Below are positions 10,406 to 21,300 of a stretch of 45,417 nt of DNA, piece after piece. Source of the stretch: Zopfochytrium polystomum (Eukaryota > Chytridiomycota > Chytridiomycetes > Chytridiales > Chytridiaceae); assembly GCA_025765615.1 (NCBI GenBank), contig JAIVFJ010000411.1:1-45417 (forward strand), given 5' to 3'. The position numbers and the translations under genes are program-made. Position 1 is the first letter of the stretch. Every line of letters begins with the position of its first letter. The notes beneath the pieces are model-generated. The model did not search any database, was not told the origin of the DNA, and saw only the letters and a program-made list of their open reading frames with translations.

Positions 10406-11282
10406 CGGAGCCGAAAGAGATATGGGAGAGGGAAGGAAGCGAAGGACGAGAGGAGTGCTTTGGACGGGCGTCTCCTTTTTAGCTGGCGCTGCTGCGAAGC
10501 TGGACGCATCACAGCAAGTGATTGGCTGCTCTAGTGCGGCCGCTTCCGCCGATCCTTCAACTCAACGACACACACACGCTCGAGTGTTTCGGCCCATCGC
10601 TCGGTCCCGGCCTCCGTGCGCCTTTTTTGCGCACCAATCAATCGATGGTGTTGCTTGCGTGGGGTGGATCTTTCCATTCTATTGTCGATGGATGCGTCAA
10701 AATGTGTGGCTTCTCTGGCACGCCCAATGTGAGGCATTTTTGCGGACCAATCATCAATCGATGGCGTGGAACTTTCTCGCAGCGATGTGTGGCTTCTCTG
10801 GCACGCCCAATGTGCGGCTTTTTTGCCGACCAATCATCAATCGATGGCGGTGCTTTGCGGGTCGTGGATCTTTCTGGCGTGGATCTTTCCACATATTCTT
10901 TCCTTTTCAATGTGTGTTAGGGTTAATGCCGTTCCTTCTTTGGATTGTTCCGTCCTTGGCGTGTCAGCAGCCTGCGGCTTTTTCGCTCACAATCGACGGG
11001 GCAAGTGGTGCTTTCCTGGATCGTTCGTTCCATTCCGGTGCCGCCGTCAGGCTTCGCTGTTCAAATTGCCCCGCCCCCTTTTTCCTTCTTTTTTTTTTTC
11101 AGTTTTTTTTTCATCTTTTTTTCTATTTTCTTTTTCCCATTTTCTCTGGAGATTGGGATGCAAACACGCTTTTCCTGTTTCGTTTGTGTCCCCGTTTCGA
11201 TCCCAACACAATAAATTTTCAGTTTCTTTTCAAACCAACGTCATATTCACCCCCGCCGCCGACTCTTCGACGATCTCATCGA
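10406..11282. other. Divergent promoter region with repeated block
   Basis: Shared upstream region of the permease (leftward) and the peroxidase-Exordium gene (rightward). Contains the 83-bp repeated block described separately and a T-rich tract at 11080-11145. No coding sequence recognised. Confidence 0.6.
10620..10850. repeat. 83-bp-period repeats in a divergent promoter
   Basis: Two near-identical copies start at 10705 and 10788 (TGTGGCTTCTCTGGCACGCC..., ending in CAATCATCAATCGATGGCG). A third, partial copy of the CAATCAATCGATGG end lies at about 10636-10650. Each full copy carries CCAAT on one strand and the ATCGAT palindrome, so a transcription-factor array is plausible (inference). Confidence 0.75.
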
Positions 11283-13504
11283 ATGCACGTCCCTTCCCGC
11301 CGCGAAGCCGTCATCGGCGCCTTTCTTGCCTATGCTTCATGCCTTGTCGGCGGCTTCCTAGCCGCTTGCCCGTATCGAGTTCACAGGCGGGAGGTCGTAT
11401 CCGCCCCCAAGGTCTGCCGAGGCAGCCCCGCTTCTTCTTTATTCATTGTTATTGCTTTCTGAGACTCGCTTTCTATCCAGACCAGCTTCACTCGCTTCTA
11501 CCGAAACAACATGACAGCCGACCAGTGGGCCGAACTCCGACTCGACCTCAACAAGGTGTTCGCGTGGGCGCCTTCGCCAAGAGAGCTCGCAGCAAATGCT
11601 TTTCCGTACGGCTCTGGGATCGTCCGCTTATCCTGGCACGATGCCGGCTCTGCCAACGTCGAAACTGGCACAGGAGGCCCTCACGGCGACCTACGCTTCT
11701 CGCAGGTGTACAGCTACAGCGAAAACCTCGGGCTCCAGCGCGCCGTTGACATTCTCGAGCCCATATACCAAAAGTTTAATGGCAGCATCAGCCACGCCGA
11801 TCTGTGGTCTTTTGCCGCCGCCGTTTTCATCACCAACAACAATGGGCCCGAGATCGCATGGCGTCCCGGTCGTGCTGACGCGCCATCATTCGCTGCAGAT
11901 CCCATTCCTCCATTCACACACCCCAACGCTACTATGGATGCGTCCGATTACCGCCCCATCTTCCAGAGGATGGGCTTTAATGACAGAGAGATCGTGGCCC
12001 TCATCGGGGCCCACAACATCGGGTGGGCGTCAAAGAACAACTCCGACTACGTGGGAGGGTGGACCACAGAACCCTGGTGGTTCTCGAATCAGTTTTTTAC
12101 AAGACTCTTGCTCGTCGACACCGCATTCTATACGGCAACGACCAATGATGGTCAAAATTTGTTGCAGTGGCAAGACCCAAACCAGTTCATGATGTTTCCG
12201 TCAGGTGAGTGATTGTTTCCTCCGCTTGGTTTGCCGTGAAATGACGATTTTGTCCTTCTGATCTAAACATCGCAGACCGGCAGCTGCAGGAGGACTCCTC
12301 CTTCAAACAGTATGTGAAGATATACGCCGAGGACCAAGACCAGTTTTTTAGTGACTTCGCCGCTGCCTTCCGGAAGCTCCAGGAGCTGAATGTGGGAGCA
12401 GGGCTCGGTGAGTACGTCTCGACCAGGAGCCCCAACCGCATTGAGTACAAGTCGGGCGCCCCTGTATTGTCAGCTCCTTCCGTGCATCTGTACTTTATTT
12501 ATTACGGCAACGTGAGTGCGATCTTTTAATTGGTGAAAAATTCATGTCTTAATCTCCGCGTGAATCCCCTCGATCATCTCAAAATAGTGGTCGGACTCGT
12601 CTCAGACCCAGAAGCTGGAGTCTGTGGGTAACGGTATTTCCTCCACGGACTGGTGGTCTACCGTACAAGCATACTTCAGTTTTAGCGAATCCGAAAACCC
12701 AACCTTCGCCTATGTCACCAGCAACATCAGCGTCGCCGGGACCCTCCATGACAACGTGTATTCGGCCGGAAAGAACCTGACCGGAGATATGATTCCGAAT
12801 TATATCGCCAGCCAGATCGAGCGAAAGGCTCTGCCAAACGACACTGACGGAGTCTATGTCTTCTTTTTTACTGACGACATTTCGGAGTCATCCAGCCAGG
12901 GATCGTACTGCAGCGACTACTGCGCTTACCATAATGCCTTCAAGTCTTTTAATCATACTTACCCCTATATCGTCGTCGGGCTGCCTGAGGTGTGCTCGGT
13001 TGTATGCAACAACCCCGTCATGCCAACCAGCGGTCCAACAGGCGACGTTGCCGTGGATTCTGCCATCTCCAGCTTCACGAACATGCTTGCTCGTACTGCC
13101 ACGAACCCCGCGGGCGTGAAGACGGCCTGGTTCGACCGGTTCGGCCGCGAGCCAACGGACATGTGTTTCTACAATTATGGCACGACTTATGAGAACGACG
13201 ACGGGCCTTTTAACCTGATGATCGGCACCTACCCATCCTCGTCAACGCAGTTTGGGACCCCAGTTCGAGCACCTGCGTGTTCAACTTCGATGGACTCCAG
13301 AATGTGTACAACTCCACCTTCTTCAACACCACTTCGAACGATGAGGGCGACATACAGATGGGCTTCGCCGCGTGGTACGCCTGGCTTATAGGTGCTTTAT
13401 CATTCGTAGGCATCGTCTTTGGTGTATACAGTTTCTTGAAGAACTGGATCGAAGCGGAGGCGGACAGGCTGGCTGCCGAGAAAGACAGGCTGCTGGGTCT
13501 ATGA
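11283..13504 (+). CDS. Class I haem peroxidase fused to an Exordium (PHI-1) domain, membrane-anchored
   Basis: Exons 11283-11411, 11481-12204, 12276-12511 and 12588-13504, about 668 aa. Residues 1-40 form a signal anchor (hydrophobic [20 protein letters not shown]). Residues ~55-330 are a cytochrome c peroxidase-like class I peroxidase: distal R92, W95 and H96 (RLSWHDAG), proximal H221 (GAHNIG), W237 in YVGGW matching the CCP radical Trp, and D285 in the MMFPSD segment. The CCP C-terminal helix [16 protein letters not shown] is complete and runs straight into residues ~350-575, an Exordium/phosphate-induced protein 1 domain: [39 protein letters not shown]. One membrane helix (~620-640, [18 protein letters not shown]) and a charged tail finish it. 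A frame change is needed at 13257-13262 (a CCCC run). Predicted to act at the cell surface or in the secretory pathway. Confidence 0.8.
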
Positions 13505-15119
13505 ATGACTCCTCCCACCTTCCTCATCAAATTCTTTCAATTGCGTTGAGTTTTGTTTCAAGTTCCCCTTCCCTTGCCCTTTCCGTCCCGACTGTTTAAG
13601 CGCTCGCTTCAAACGGTTTGGTCCGACGTTTTCCTCATAATGCTGTCTTTCATTCCGCGCCGTTTCTTTTGCACCTCCGGCCGGTGGAGGGGGGAGGTGG
13701 AGGTTGGCGCGTCCGTATCTGACAGATTCAAGCGGAGTCTGCATAAGGAGCTTATTGTTTTCATCTTCCTATTCAAATATTTCTGCCGTTCCTACTAACC
13801 CCACCCCCCCTCCGTGCGTCCTTTCTCTTTGAATGCGCTCCGAATGGGTTGGTCGGACGCATCCCTCGCCTTTCTCTTTTATATGTCGCTGATTTACCCG
13901 CGGGCCGGGAGAGGTCGAGCAGCAATGCAACTATGAGCCCGGGGGTATTAACTTTTGGGAGTTCCTCTCCCATCTCGACCAGATGGTGTCGACTTTTGAA
14001 GAAGAAGGGGCAATGACGAGGTCCCTGGAAGTAGAAGTCACCTGTTTTCAAGCGCTTCCCTGCCGGCAACCGCATCGTTCCCGTCGACCACGTCCGCATG
14101 GTCACCGCCGCCCCAGATGGCACCCCCCGCATCCTACCCCGCGCCGACGCATGACACAGACGGGCGTCGCGCGATGCAGGGGTCCTTTCTCAATTATTAT
14201 TTGATGATCCCAAGTGTCTTAAAGGACGCAAGGGGAGCCAACCAGCACTGCCCACGCGCACGGAAAATCGCCACAAGGTATCTGGGCCGAAGTAATGAGG
14301 GGTCCTTCAAAGCCATCATCTACTGGCTTGGTCTTTTGATCGGCCGTGGCTGCTTTGTTCTCCGAGAGTCCACGGCGGTAAGGCGACACACCGTACGGAA
14401 CAGGGACAACGGCGGACTCGACAGCGTACAGCTGCACATACGCATTGAACGCACGAAGGAGCAAAGAAGCATGGGCTGGTGGTTGCTTCCCGACTGACCA
14501 ATCGGAAACCAGACAATGGGGTTGTCCGAAATCATATTGCACTCCTGGCCACCAAAAAGACCCGCTTACGCAAGATGAAAAGCCCGCACAACACACCAAC
14601 CAAACGGCGCTACCTCCTCCCCACAGGATTGAAGAACTTGAGCCCAATAAGCGTCGGTTTGATAAGCATAGGAGGGAGTGAAACTCGCACCAATTTCCAA
14701 TACAAGGGCGCGCCATAGTGGCTTTCAGTCTTCATAGGAATCGCTCTCGGGCATGGACGCCAGCCGCTCTGCTCCAGGTTCCTAGATTTTCAATTCGCTT
14801 CTGCACTTTCTCATTTCCTATGCGAAAGCACAGTTCGTTCCAACCTGACACGCCGCCCCACCGGGTCGCAGCCGCAGTGCACGCGCAGCGCGAACGCCTT
14901 CCAGATTGCGCGCAAAGCATCGCACAGCCAGCCCAGGTACGCGAGCGCTTTGTCGCTCGGGCGCTCTGCGCGGCAGTCGGCCTCTGTGGTCGCCGATGCG
15001 AAGAATTTGTATTTGTCCTTGTTTGCAATCCTGCAAGTGAGACGGGTCTGCGAAATCGTTCAGCTGAAATGCCTGGGGTCTCCACCGGATTGGTCAAGCA
15101 CCTCACACATCGTTCGTGC
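13505..15119. other. Intergenic, possible gene relics
   Basis: No intact gene. Between 14220 and 14716 the minus strand shows protein-like stretches in two different frames (ASFTPSYAYQTDAYW, then RAFNAYVQLYAVESAVV), which may be a decayed gene. I cannot name the family. 14041-14150 on the plus strand also has biased codon-like composition without a usable frame. Confidence 0.35.
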
Positions 15120-15977
15120 TCAGCTGTTCTCCTGCAAATCCTCGCCGGTTCTCGTTGTACTAGCGCCCGTAGTCGCCGCCGCCGCCGCCGCCGCCGTCGC
15201 CACCGCGTGCTCGCTTTCGTCCACTGGAATCTCGTCCCCCCCCTCACTGTCGAGCACCATGCGTGTCCACTGGGCGACGGGTTCCGTTCCGCCTGCGCCG
15301 GTTGCAGTTTCGGCGGCGTCAGGCCACGGCCAGTTGCTGGATGGGTTTAGCACCGCAGGCGAAGTATCTACCGGCCAGATATCGCCTGCGGGTAGCCGCG
15401 CGACAAACGTGTTGCGGCGGTAGTAGGTGTTAAAGAGTGATCGCCTCCAAACCGTCTCGGCCGCGCTTTTCGCGACCTGATGGGGTTGATTATAGATAGG
15501 TTTTTTGTGAAGTTTCTTTCGGAGGAACAGCAAACTCGCCCATACGCGTCGCCAGGCAGCCGAAGCTTTCGTTGCGGCCCAGAGATCCGGGACGGCCAGA
15601 CGCGATAAGAAGTCGGCGACGATCGGGTCGGGGAGAAGCGATTCTGCCGTTGCCGATGCGCCAGACGCCGTCTTTTCTGCAGCGCCGGTTGCAATCGGAA
15701 CGTCATGGATGTGGCTCAGTTTTCGTGCAAGAACTCCTAAACGGTGATCGAGTGCTTTCACGCTCGTCCCGAATCCCAACCAACAACAGCACGCCCCTGT
15801 CCCAGCCAATCTGAACCTGCTCAGCAGCAGGAGCAACGGCCAGCACGTTCGCTCTTGGGTAATCTGAAATTCTCCACATGTCACCTTTTCGGCTCGATTG
15901 GCAATGTCCGAGAAGAATTCTGTTGGAGCGGCAATCTTCCATCCGAGCGAACCGTGACGGTCGCCCCCGCAAGGCAA
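15120..15977 (-). CDS. F-box-like protein
   Basis: Single open frame of 285 aa on the minus strand. Around residues 112-150 it has LLPDPIVADFLSRLAVPDLW and then KASAAWRRVWASLLFLRKK, matching the F-box pattern (LPxxhhxxhLxxLxxxDLhxxxxVxxxWRxh) that binds Skp1 in SCF ubiquitin ligases. The region after it (YNQPHQVAK... FNTYYRRNTFVARLP) is not recognised. The C-terminus is an Ala-rich run encoded by a GCC repeat and an acidic stretch. The N-terminal ~100 residues carry a Cys/Leu-rich stretch and may include retained intron, so the start is uncertain. Confidence 0.5.
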   Translation of the reverse strand: MPCGGDRHGSLGWKIAAPTEFFSDIANRAEKVTCGEFQITQERTCWPLLLLLSRFRLAGTGACCCWLGFGTSVKALDHRLGVLARKLSHIHDVPIATGAAEKTASGASATAESLLPDPIVADFLSRLAVPDLWAATKASAAWRRVWASLLFLRKKLHKKPIYNQPHQVAKSAAETVWRRSLFNTYYRRNTFVARLPAGDIWPVDTSPAVLNPSSNWPWPDAAETATGAGGTEPVAQWTRMVLDSEGGDEIPVDESEHAVATAAAAAAATTGASTTRTGEDLQENS

Positions 15978-18352
15978 GGCCGCTGTTGGCTTCAGTAGAG
16001 CGCACTGGCGGTGGAGCCGCTAACGGAATGGAGTTTGAAGTTTTCCAGCGTAACTGTCGGGCATACGCTGCTCGTGCTGCTCGTTCGGCCCATTTTGGCC
16101 TTCTACCGTCGTCGTTGGTTCCAGTTGTTGCTTGTTGTGGCAGTTGTTCTCGAAAGCTGAGAGACGAGACGCGTTTCGCGCACTATTGCCTAAGAGGGGT
16201 CTCTTTTTTTTGCCGCCTCTCCCTCCTCTCGACAGCTCGAACCAGAGTGGAGTAGAGAGTGTAGTGTACTGTCCACCATTTGCTTGGGTGGGTGGGTGCT
16301 GCCTGCACTGCTCAATGATGTCAATGTGAATATTGAGGACAGAAACAAAGTGCGAGAATGTGGATTTCCTGGAGGGGTGGGGAAGGGCGACTGGTGTGGA
16401 ATGGTGGTGGAGTCCAGCGAGTGCCAGACGGTGTCAAGCATATGGGGGGAGCGCAGCGGCCCTCCTGTCACTGGTCCGACGGTAGGTGGGACAACATCTC
16501 CAGAAATTGATGGAGAGACCGTCGCCGAAGGGGGCAACGTGGTTGTAGGGGATGCTGATTGCGTTGTTTTTGGAAGTTACGTGACGTTCCCAGCATGCTT
16601 TTATACCACTATGGCTGTTTGAACCGCTGTTGGGGTTGATGGCACGGTCTTGGCGGAGTCCCGCGTACATTTACTTCTGTGGATTGCGTGTGGGGACTCT
16701 GTTGAGTCAATTGCATGGTCAATTGAGTCACCGACGCAGAACTCACCGGAGGAATGCAGGTTTGTAACATGACGGCAGCAGTTTCCAAGATAGGTGTCGA
16801 GCTGACAGGGGTTTGGGCGGCAGTGAATGCTGGGAGCAGGGCGAGGGCGAGGGTGAGGGAAAGGATAGATGCAAACACAGACAGGAGGGAGGACTCAGGC
16901 AAAGGCGAGGAGGATGAGGTCGAAAGTCACAGCCTGGCAGTGGATGGTGTGGAGGGCTGTGACATTTGCAGTCGTGGAAGAGAAGGAGAAGGGTGCGGCT
17001 CATGGGGAGCTTTAGTGTCATGAGGGAGCTGGCTGACGGAGGCGGATGTTAGGGAGAGTAAAGTAAAGTTAGAGGAGATTATGCAGAGCAAAAATGTGGG
17101 CCTAGTTCCGCAGTCTCGATTTTTTAGCAGTACTACCAGCAACGCCGCAGCACCTCCTTGAAAGCTGGTAAAGGAGCCATAGGTATATAGGGGTTGGGCA
17201 AAAAATTGGCGCACTTGATTATAACTTTTTGTTTTTTTCTATAGCTATTCTGGGGCAGGTATGAGACCTTTGGTTGAATATAACTCTAGCGTCTAGCGGT
17301 GGGGGGAACTACAGTGTATGTCCAACTATCAACTCACACATTGTGACTACAACCTATTGGCATGGTGGCAGCACCACAGCGCTCACCAGCGTGGATGGAA
17401 TGTGGCATCTCAACCTCACTCCAACTTCTGCTTGGCTGTCAACTCTAAGTCATCAGTGTTCTAACTTCCGTCATTGTCAACAACGCCAGTGTTCTATCTA
17501 ATTTCGTGTCGCAGGGCGACGCGTTCTCAGTCAATACACGTCTCGCAGACGGTCTTCTCCCTGAACGCTTCTCACTACGAGGACAACTCGTGTGATTCAG
17601 TATCAAGCCTGCGACGGCGACATTGGAGAGGCCCACAAAGGCTTCCTTAAAAAGAGGGGAATAAAAAAGGTTCATTCTTAGAGATGGCATTCATTGAAGG
17701 TTGGGGTTACATTTGGCAACCTGAACAGTTGCGAGACCGGTGCACGGCAGGCTGGCAGATTCGTGGTCGGTCGACGCAGAGGCGACCGTTCCCATGACCA
17801 TGCCACAGGGTTAGGTCTATCTCACTGCAGCCTGGGCAGTTCCGAATTCGTCTCCGCACCAGATGGAGGCTCGACTTTTGGTCGCTGGAGCAGAGGATCG
17901 ATTGCCGAATGTTATTTTTGTTGGAAGGCCTGGCAACGGGAAAGAAGGGAGAATTCGATCCGTGATGCCTACATCAAGTTGGAGGGCCAGTCGATTGATC
18001 AAATTCCGTGAAATCCCTCTTAAAAGGGGAAGGGGAAGGGGAAGCGCTCGAGCAAAGCAGTTGGTATTTGAGACCTGGTTACCACTACTGATACGGCGCT
18101 TCAGTCCTAACATCAAAGCGGCAGAATGGAGGATGTTAGCATCTCCGCCTTGGCCCATTGGCAGAGCGAGGGGCACAATTTCCAAATGGACACCAGGTCG
18201 CTTTGCTTTGTGCTGGCGCGTGCCGTTGTCTGATTGGTTAATAATGCAGTCTGTGTCTGTCCATCTTGGGTATTCATTCATTTCCGGCCAAGTGGCTCCG
18301 CCCAAGCGAGAGCGATTGAGGTTGAGGGAGAACAGATTGCGATCCGAATCAC
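15978..18352. other. Largely gene-free interval
   Basis: 2.4 kb with one weak secreted-protein candidate (16609-16902, minus). 17040-17700 is lower in GC, with tracts such as CAACTATCAACTCACAC, and looks like decayed repeat sequence. Nothing else is supportable. Confidence 0.4.
16609..16902 (-). CDS. Candidate small secreted protein (partial model)
   Basis: The minus-strand ATG at 16902 opens a clear signal peptide (LLSVFASILSLTLALALLPA, predicted cleavage in AFTAAQ). A Ser/Thr/Pro-rich stretch follows. A GTGAGT after CIPP at about 16752 and an AG about 45 bp later suggest a small in-frame intron, and a GTACGC at about 16670 may start a second. Downstream exons are not resolved. It could be the N-terminus of a cell-wall or GPI protein, or spurious. 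Confidence 0.3.
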   Translation of the reverse strand: MPESSLLSVFASILSLTLALALLPAFTAAQTPVSSTPILETAAVMLQTCIPPVSSASVTQLTMQLTQQSPHTQSTEVNVRGTPPRPCHQPQQRFKQP

Positions 18353-19630
18353 ATGGCGGCGGCGAAGTCGTCTTGGTCGATGCTGGCAGCGACGCCCAAC
18401 GAGGCCGCTTGGGGTGAGTGTCATGAAGCGAGCCGGGTAAAGCCACTGCAGTCAGGGCGAGCCGCCCACACAGCACGTTTGCCCAGACTGACCGTCGTCG
18501 CTGCCTCATGCCTTGCTTTCCTTCCAGCTTCGGACAGGCCCACCTACCAACCGCAGATGACCGCCGCGCCACTACCACCGCCGCCCGCCCCACCCCCGGC
18601 AGAGCCGGCATACAAAGTCGACTTCAACGACCGCCAAGCTCAATGCTACAAGTGCTGCCTCTACTCGGTCATCATCGCCTCGACCCTGTGGATCCCCTGC
18701 ATCCCCTTCGCCGCCTGTTGCCTCGGCGGGCCGCAGCGCGCAACCATCGACGACGACACCGTCCGCTACAATGACGCGCCGCCCGTGCGCCTGCGCAACG
18801 TCACTCGCGTGGCGTTGTCGCGGAATGTGTGCTGCGGCTGCGTCGAGGCGCCCGCGGTGACGGTGTCGGCCACGGGAGAAGACGAAAGCGTGTCGATGGA
18901 GGCGCCGCGGCGGGCGCGGTATGTGCGCGACGAGATCGTGCGGCGATGGGAGAAGGCCGTGCTCCGGGACGGTCGCGGATCGGATGGCGGGTCGGCCGAC
19001 GCTCGCATGGAGCTGACATCGTGGTCGGCGTGGGCGACGTCGATGTGGGCCAAGCCTCCCCCGGGTTCGGTCACACTCGACGGGCGCGGCCCGGCGCCCT
19101 CCGACACCGACACCACGACGCCGGTAGTCCTGGCATTCGACGAGCGCGCTGCAATCGCCCACCTGACGTGCAAAGCGTCCCTGATTGCGGTGCTCTCACT
19201 CATCTGCATCCCTATCCTTCCGTGCCTTCCGTTCCTAGCGGCCAGCCAGGCGCGTCACCAGCGGTGCGTCATCGACGACAGGGCGATCCGCGTGCGTCAG
19301 GTCCCGCCCCTCTGCTGCATCGGGTGCGTGAGCGAGTCGTGGATGCCGCTGGACAAGGTCGCGGCGGTCCAGGTGACCGCGCCGTGGGGCGCGACCGTGG
19401 TTTCGGCGTCGCCCGACGTGCGGAACGTGTATGTGCGGGTGGAGGGCGGCGAGGCTTTCACCTCGATGGTGGCGGTGAGAGGCGCGGCGGCGGTGAAGGA
19501 TCTGATCGAAGTGAGAAAGATGGCGCTCAAGGAAAGGATCTGGTTGATATCGAGAGACGCTGTGGGTCTTGACGACGGTACGGCTTCGGACGCACTGCCA
19601 ATGTACACTAAAGATGGCAGCGGGATATAG
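18353..19630 (+). CDS. Membrane protein with two PH-like (bPH2-type) modules
   Basis: Exons 18353-18413 and 18528-19630 (GTGAGT...CAG, phase 1), 387 aa. A Pro-rich segment is followed by two copies of one module. Module 1 (~65-190): YKCCLYSVIIASTLWIPCIP hydrophobic hairpin, then TIDDDTVRYNDAPPV, a basic stretch, CCGC, and a helix ending EIVRRWEKAVL. Module 2 (~245-370): hydrophobic ALIxxLSLICIPILPCLPFL, then CVIDDRAIRVRQVPPLCC and a matching helix KDLIEVRKMALKE. Hairpin plus beta-rich 'hxxDDxxhxhR' repeats resemble the bacterial PH-like domain (bPH2, YdbS/YdbT type) found in small membrane proteins. The function in fungi is unknown to me. The duplication is visible directly; the family assignment is tentative. 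Confidence 0.6.
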   Translation: MAAAKSSWSMLAATPNEAAWGECHEASRVKPLQSGRAAHTARLPRLTVVAASCLAFLPASDRPTYQPQMTAAPLPPPPAPPPAEPAYKVDFNDRQAQCYKCCLYSVIIASTLWIPCIPFAACCLGGPQRATIDDDTVRYNDAPPVRLRNVTRVALSRNVCCGCVEAPAVTVSATGEDESVSMEAPRRARYVRDEIVRRWEKAVLRDGRGSDGGSADARMELTSWSAWATSMWAKPPPGSVTLDGRGPAPSDTDTTTPVVLAFDERAAIAHLTCKASLIAVLSLICIPILPCLPFLAASQARHQRCVIDDRAIRVRQVPPLCCIGCVSESWMPLDKVAAVQVTAPWGATVVSASPDVRNVYVRVEGGEAFTSMVAVRGAAAVKDLIEVRKMALKERIWLISRDAVGLDDGTASDALPMYTKDGSGI

Positions 19631-20316
19631 ATTGGGCGTCCAGTGGATCGTTGCTGATAGTATTTGTTCCGGGCTTTCTTTTTTCGGTTTGTTAATCCGC
19701 TTTGGGAGAGCCAGCTGGGAGACGTTCAACAGCTTGGGCATTTTGCTGATTTTATCCTTGAAATTCTGCTGTGCACGTGGGAGCAATCTACGACAAAGAC
19801 GGTGCGCCAGGCCACGCCAACTCGCGGTACTGCTCCAACAAGCTCCGGTGGTTGCGCTACACGCCACGACGGTCTGAGCATCCCGGTGGTGCAGCCCCCA
19901 ACGACGAGGGGTGGAAGCGTCCAATTAGCACTGGACTCTTTCGGGCTAGCTGCCGCTGGAGCTGACAGCGGGAGGGCGGTGGCACTCCGCAACTGGTGGT
20001 CTTGGTGGCGAAACCCGAAAGAAGGTCATTGTTCCACAGCTGCCGGCAAAAGGGACAGATGTTGTTGCTTGGAAAGTTACTGAGCTGCGGTTTTCTCGCG
20101 CGACACCTCGTGTAGCTTGTATTGGTCGATTAAAGGAAGAGGATCATGTGATGTCAGGCGGCGGCGCGTGCGCCGGGTGCGGCGGTCTGGTTGGTCCGTC
20201 GTCTGGTGTCTTGTTCTTTCATGCAAGATCGGGGAGTGTCTCGCCGAAGACAGAAACAATTCAAGTGCCTCCTCGCTCCTCCTACCCACAACCCACGGCG
20301 CCGAGCACCGTTGCGC
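19631..20316. other. Intergenic, no gene recognised
   Basis: 686 bp between the PH-like gene and the LRR gene. No long frame with coding-like composition is convincing. Any upstream exon (signal peptide) of the LRR gene would lie here. Confidence 0.45.
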
Positions 20317-21036
20317 ATGTCCACGGCGTCCGACTGCAGCACGGTAAAGGCCGCGTTCGGGTTCGGCTCAGAGTGAGCACGTTCTGATTCTTCTCTGCTT
20401 GGAGGCGTCGCAGCTTAACCGCTTCAAAACCGCTCACTCACGAACACACTCAGTAACTGCTGCGGCTTCCTGGGCGACGGCGATTCCTGGGAGATCATTT
20501 GCGATTCAAACGGTCGGGTCACGTACGTGGACTTTCCCATCGCCTCCATGCAAGGAGGCATTCCTACGCAGGTTTTCCAGTTGTCGGAGCTGGTCGAGCT
20601 GTGAGTTGTTTTTTATTTGGCCGAAGCGGTTTCGGGGGTCGCGCAACCTCCGTATTGATCCGCTTCGCGCAGAGATCTGACTCAGAACTACTACACGGGG
20701 ACGATACCTGTCGACTTCGGAGCGCTGACGAAGCTGAGAACCCTGTAGGTCGAGCCAATTTCTTGTCGAATCTCACATTCTTGCTACGCAGTCGCTTGGG
20801 TTACAACAAGCAGCTGTACGGCACTGTCCCAAGCGATCTGGCCGGCCTTGTGTCAAAAGGGCTCTCTCTCGACATCAGTGGGACGTGGTCAGAGTTATAC
20901 ACTTTGATTCATCCGCTGACTGTTAACCGCACTCGCTTTCAGCATCGTCGGAGCTTCATCACCACCAGCTGGTTGTGACACCCTCTCTGCATCCGCCGAC
21001 CCACCAGCATCCCAGCGGTGTAAAGTCGAAGCCTGA
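20317..21036 (+). CDS. Small leucine-rich-repeat protein, plant-type LRR
   Basis: Five short exons inferred: 20317-20372, 20454-20600, 20673-20744, 20792-20884 and 20943-21036. All junctions keep frame with GT-AG. The start resembles an LRR N-terminal cap (SDCSTVKAAF ... NCCGFLGD ... IICDSNGRVTYVDFP). Repeats follow: GGIPTQVFQLSELVEL, LTQNYYTGTIPVDFGALTKL, RLGYNKQLYGTVPSDLAGL. The xGxIPxxhxxLxxL pattern is the plant/oomycete/fungal extracellular LRR type used in binding. Introns fall within the Leu-x-Leu part of repeats, as is common in such genes. About 153 aa; the tail after repeat 4 is Ser/Pro-rich with two Cys. No signal peptide is seen on this start, so an upstream exon may be missing. 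Confidence 0.6.
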
Positions 21037-21300
21037 AGCGCTTGGGACGCCGACGAGGACGGCCTCATTGGCCGAGCGGGTGGAAATGAGCAAGAGTGAT
21101 TGTTTTGCATGACGAGCTTTCGCGACTCAAGGTGTGACGCACAAAATGCATAATAGAAACAGATACCCCAACCAACCTCTAACTTTCAGACACAGGTGGA
21201 AGAACAAGGAAAAAAAAGGGAAAAAAATCGCCGTAAACGAAGATAAAGCGCCAAAACGCCTTAATACTACCCCAGCTTTGCGAGGAGAAACCCACCAGTG

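Noticed and set aside
14219..14716. 165-codon minus-strand frame
   Set aside because: Plausible residues are spread over two frames and interrupted; no start context or domain supports a working gene.
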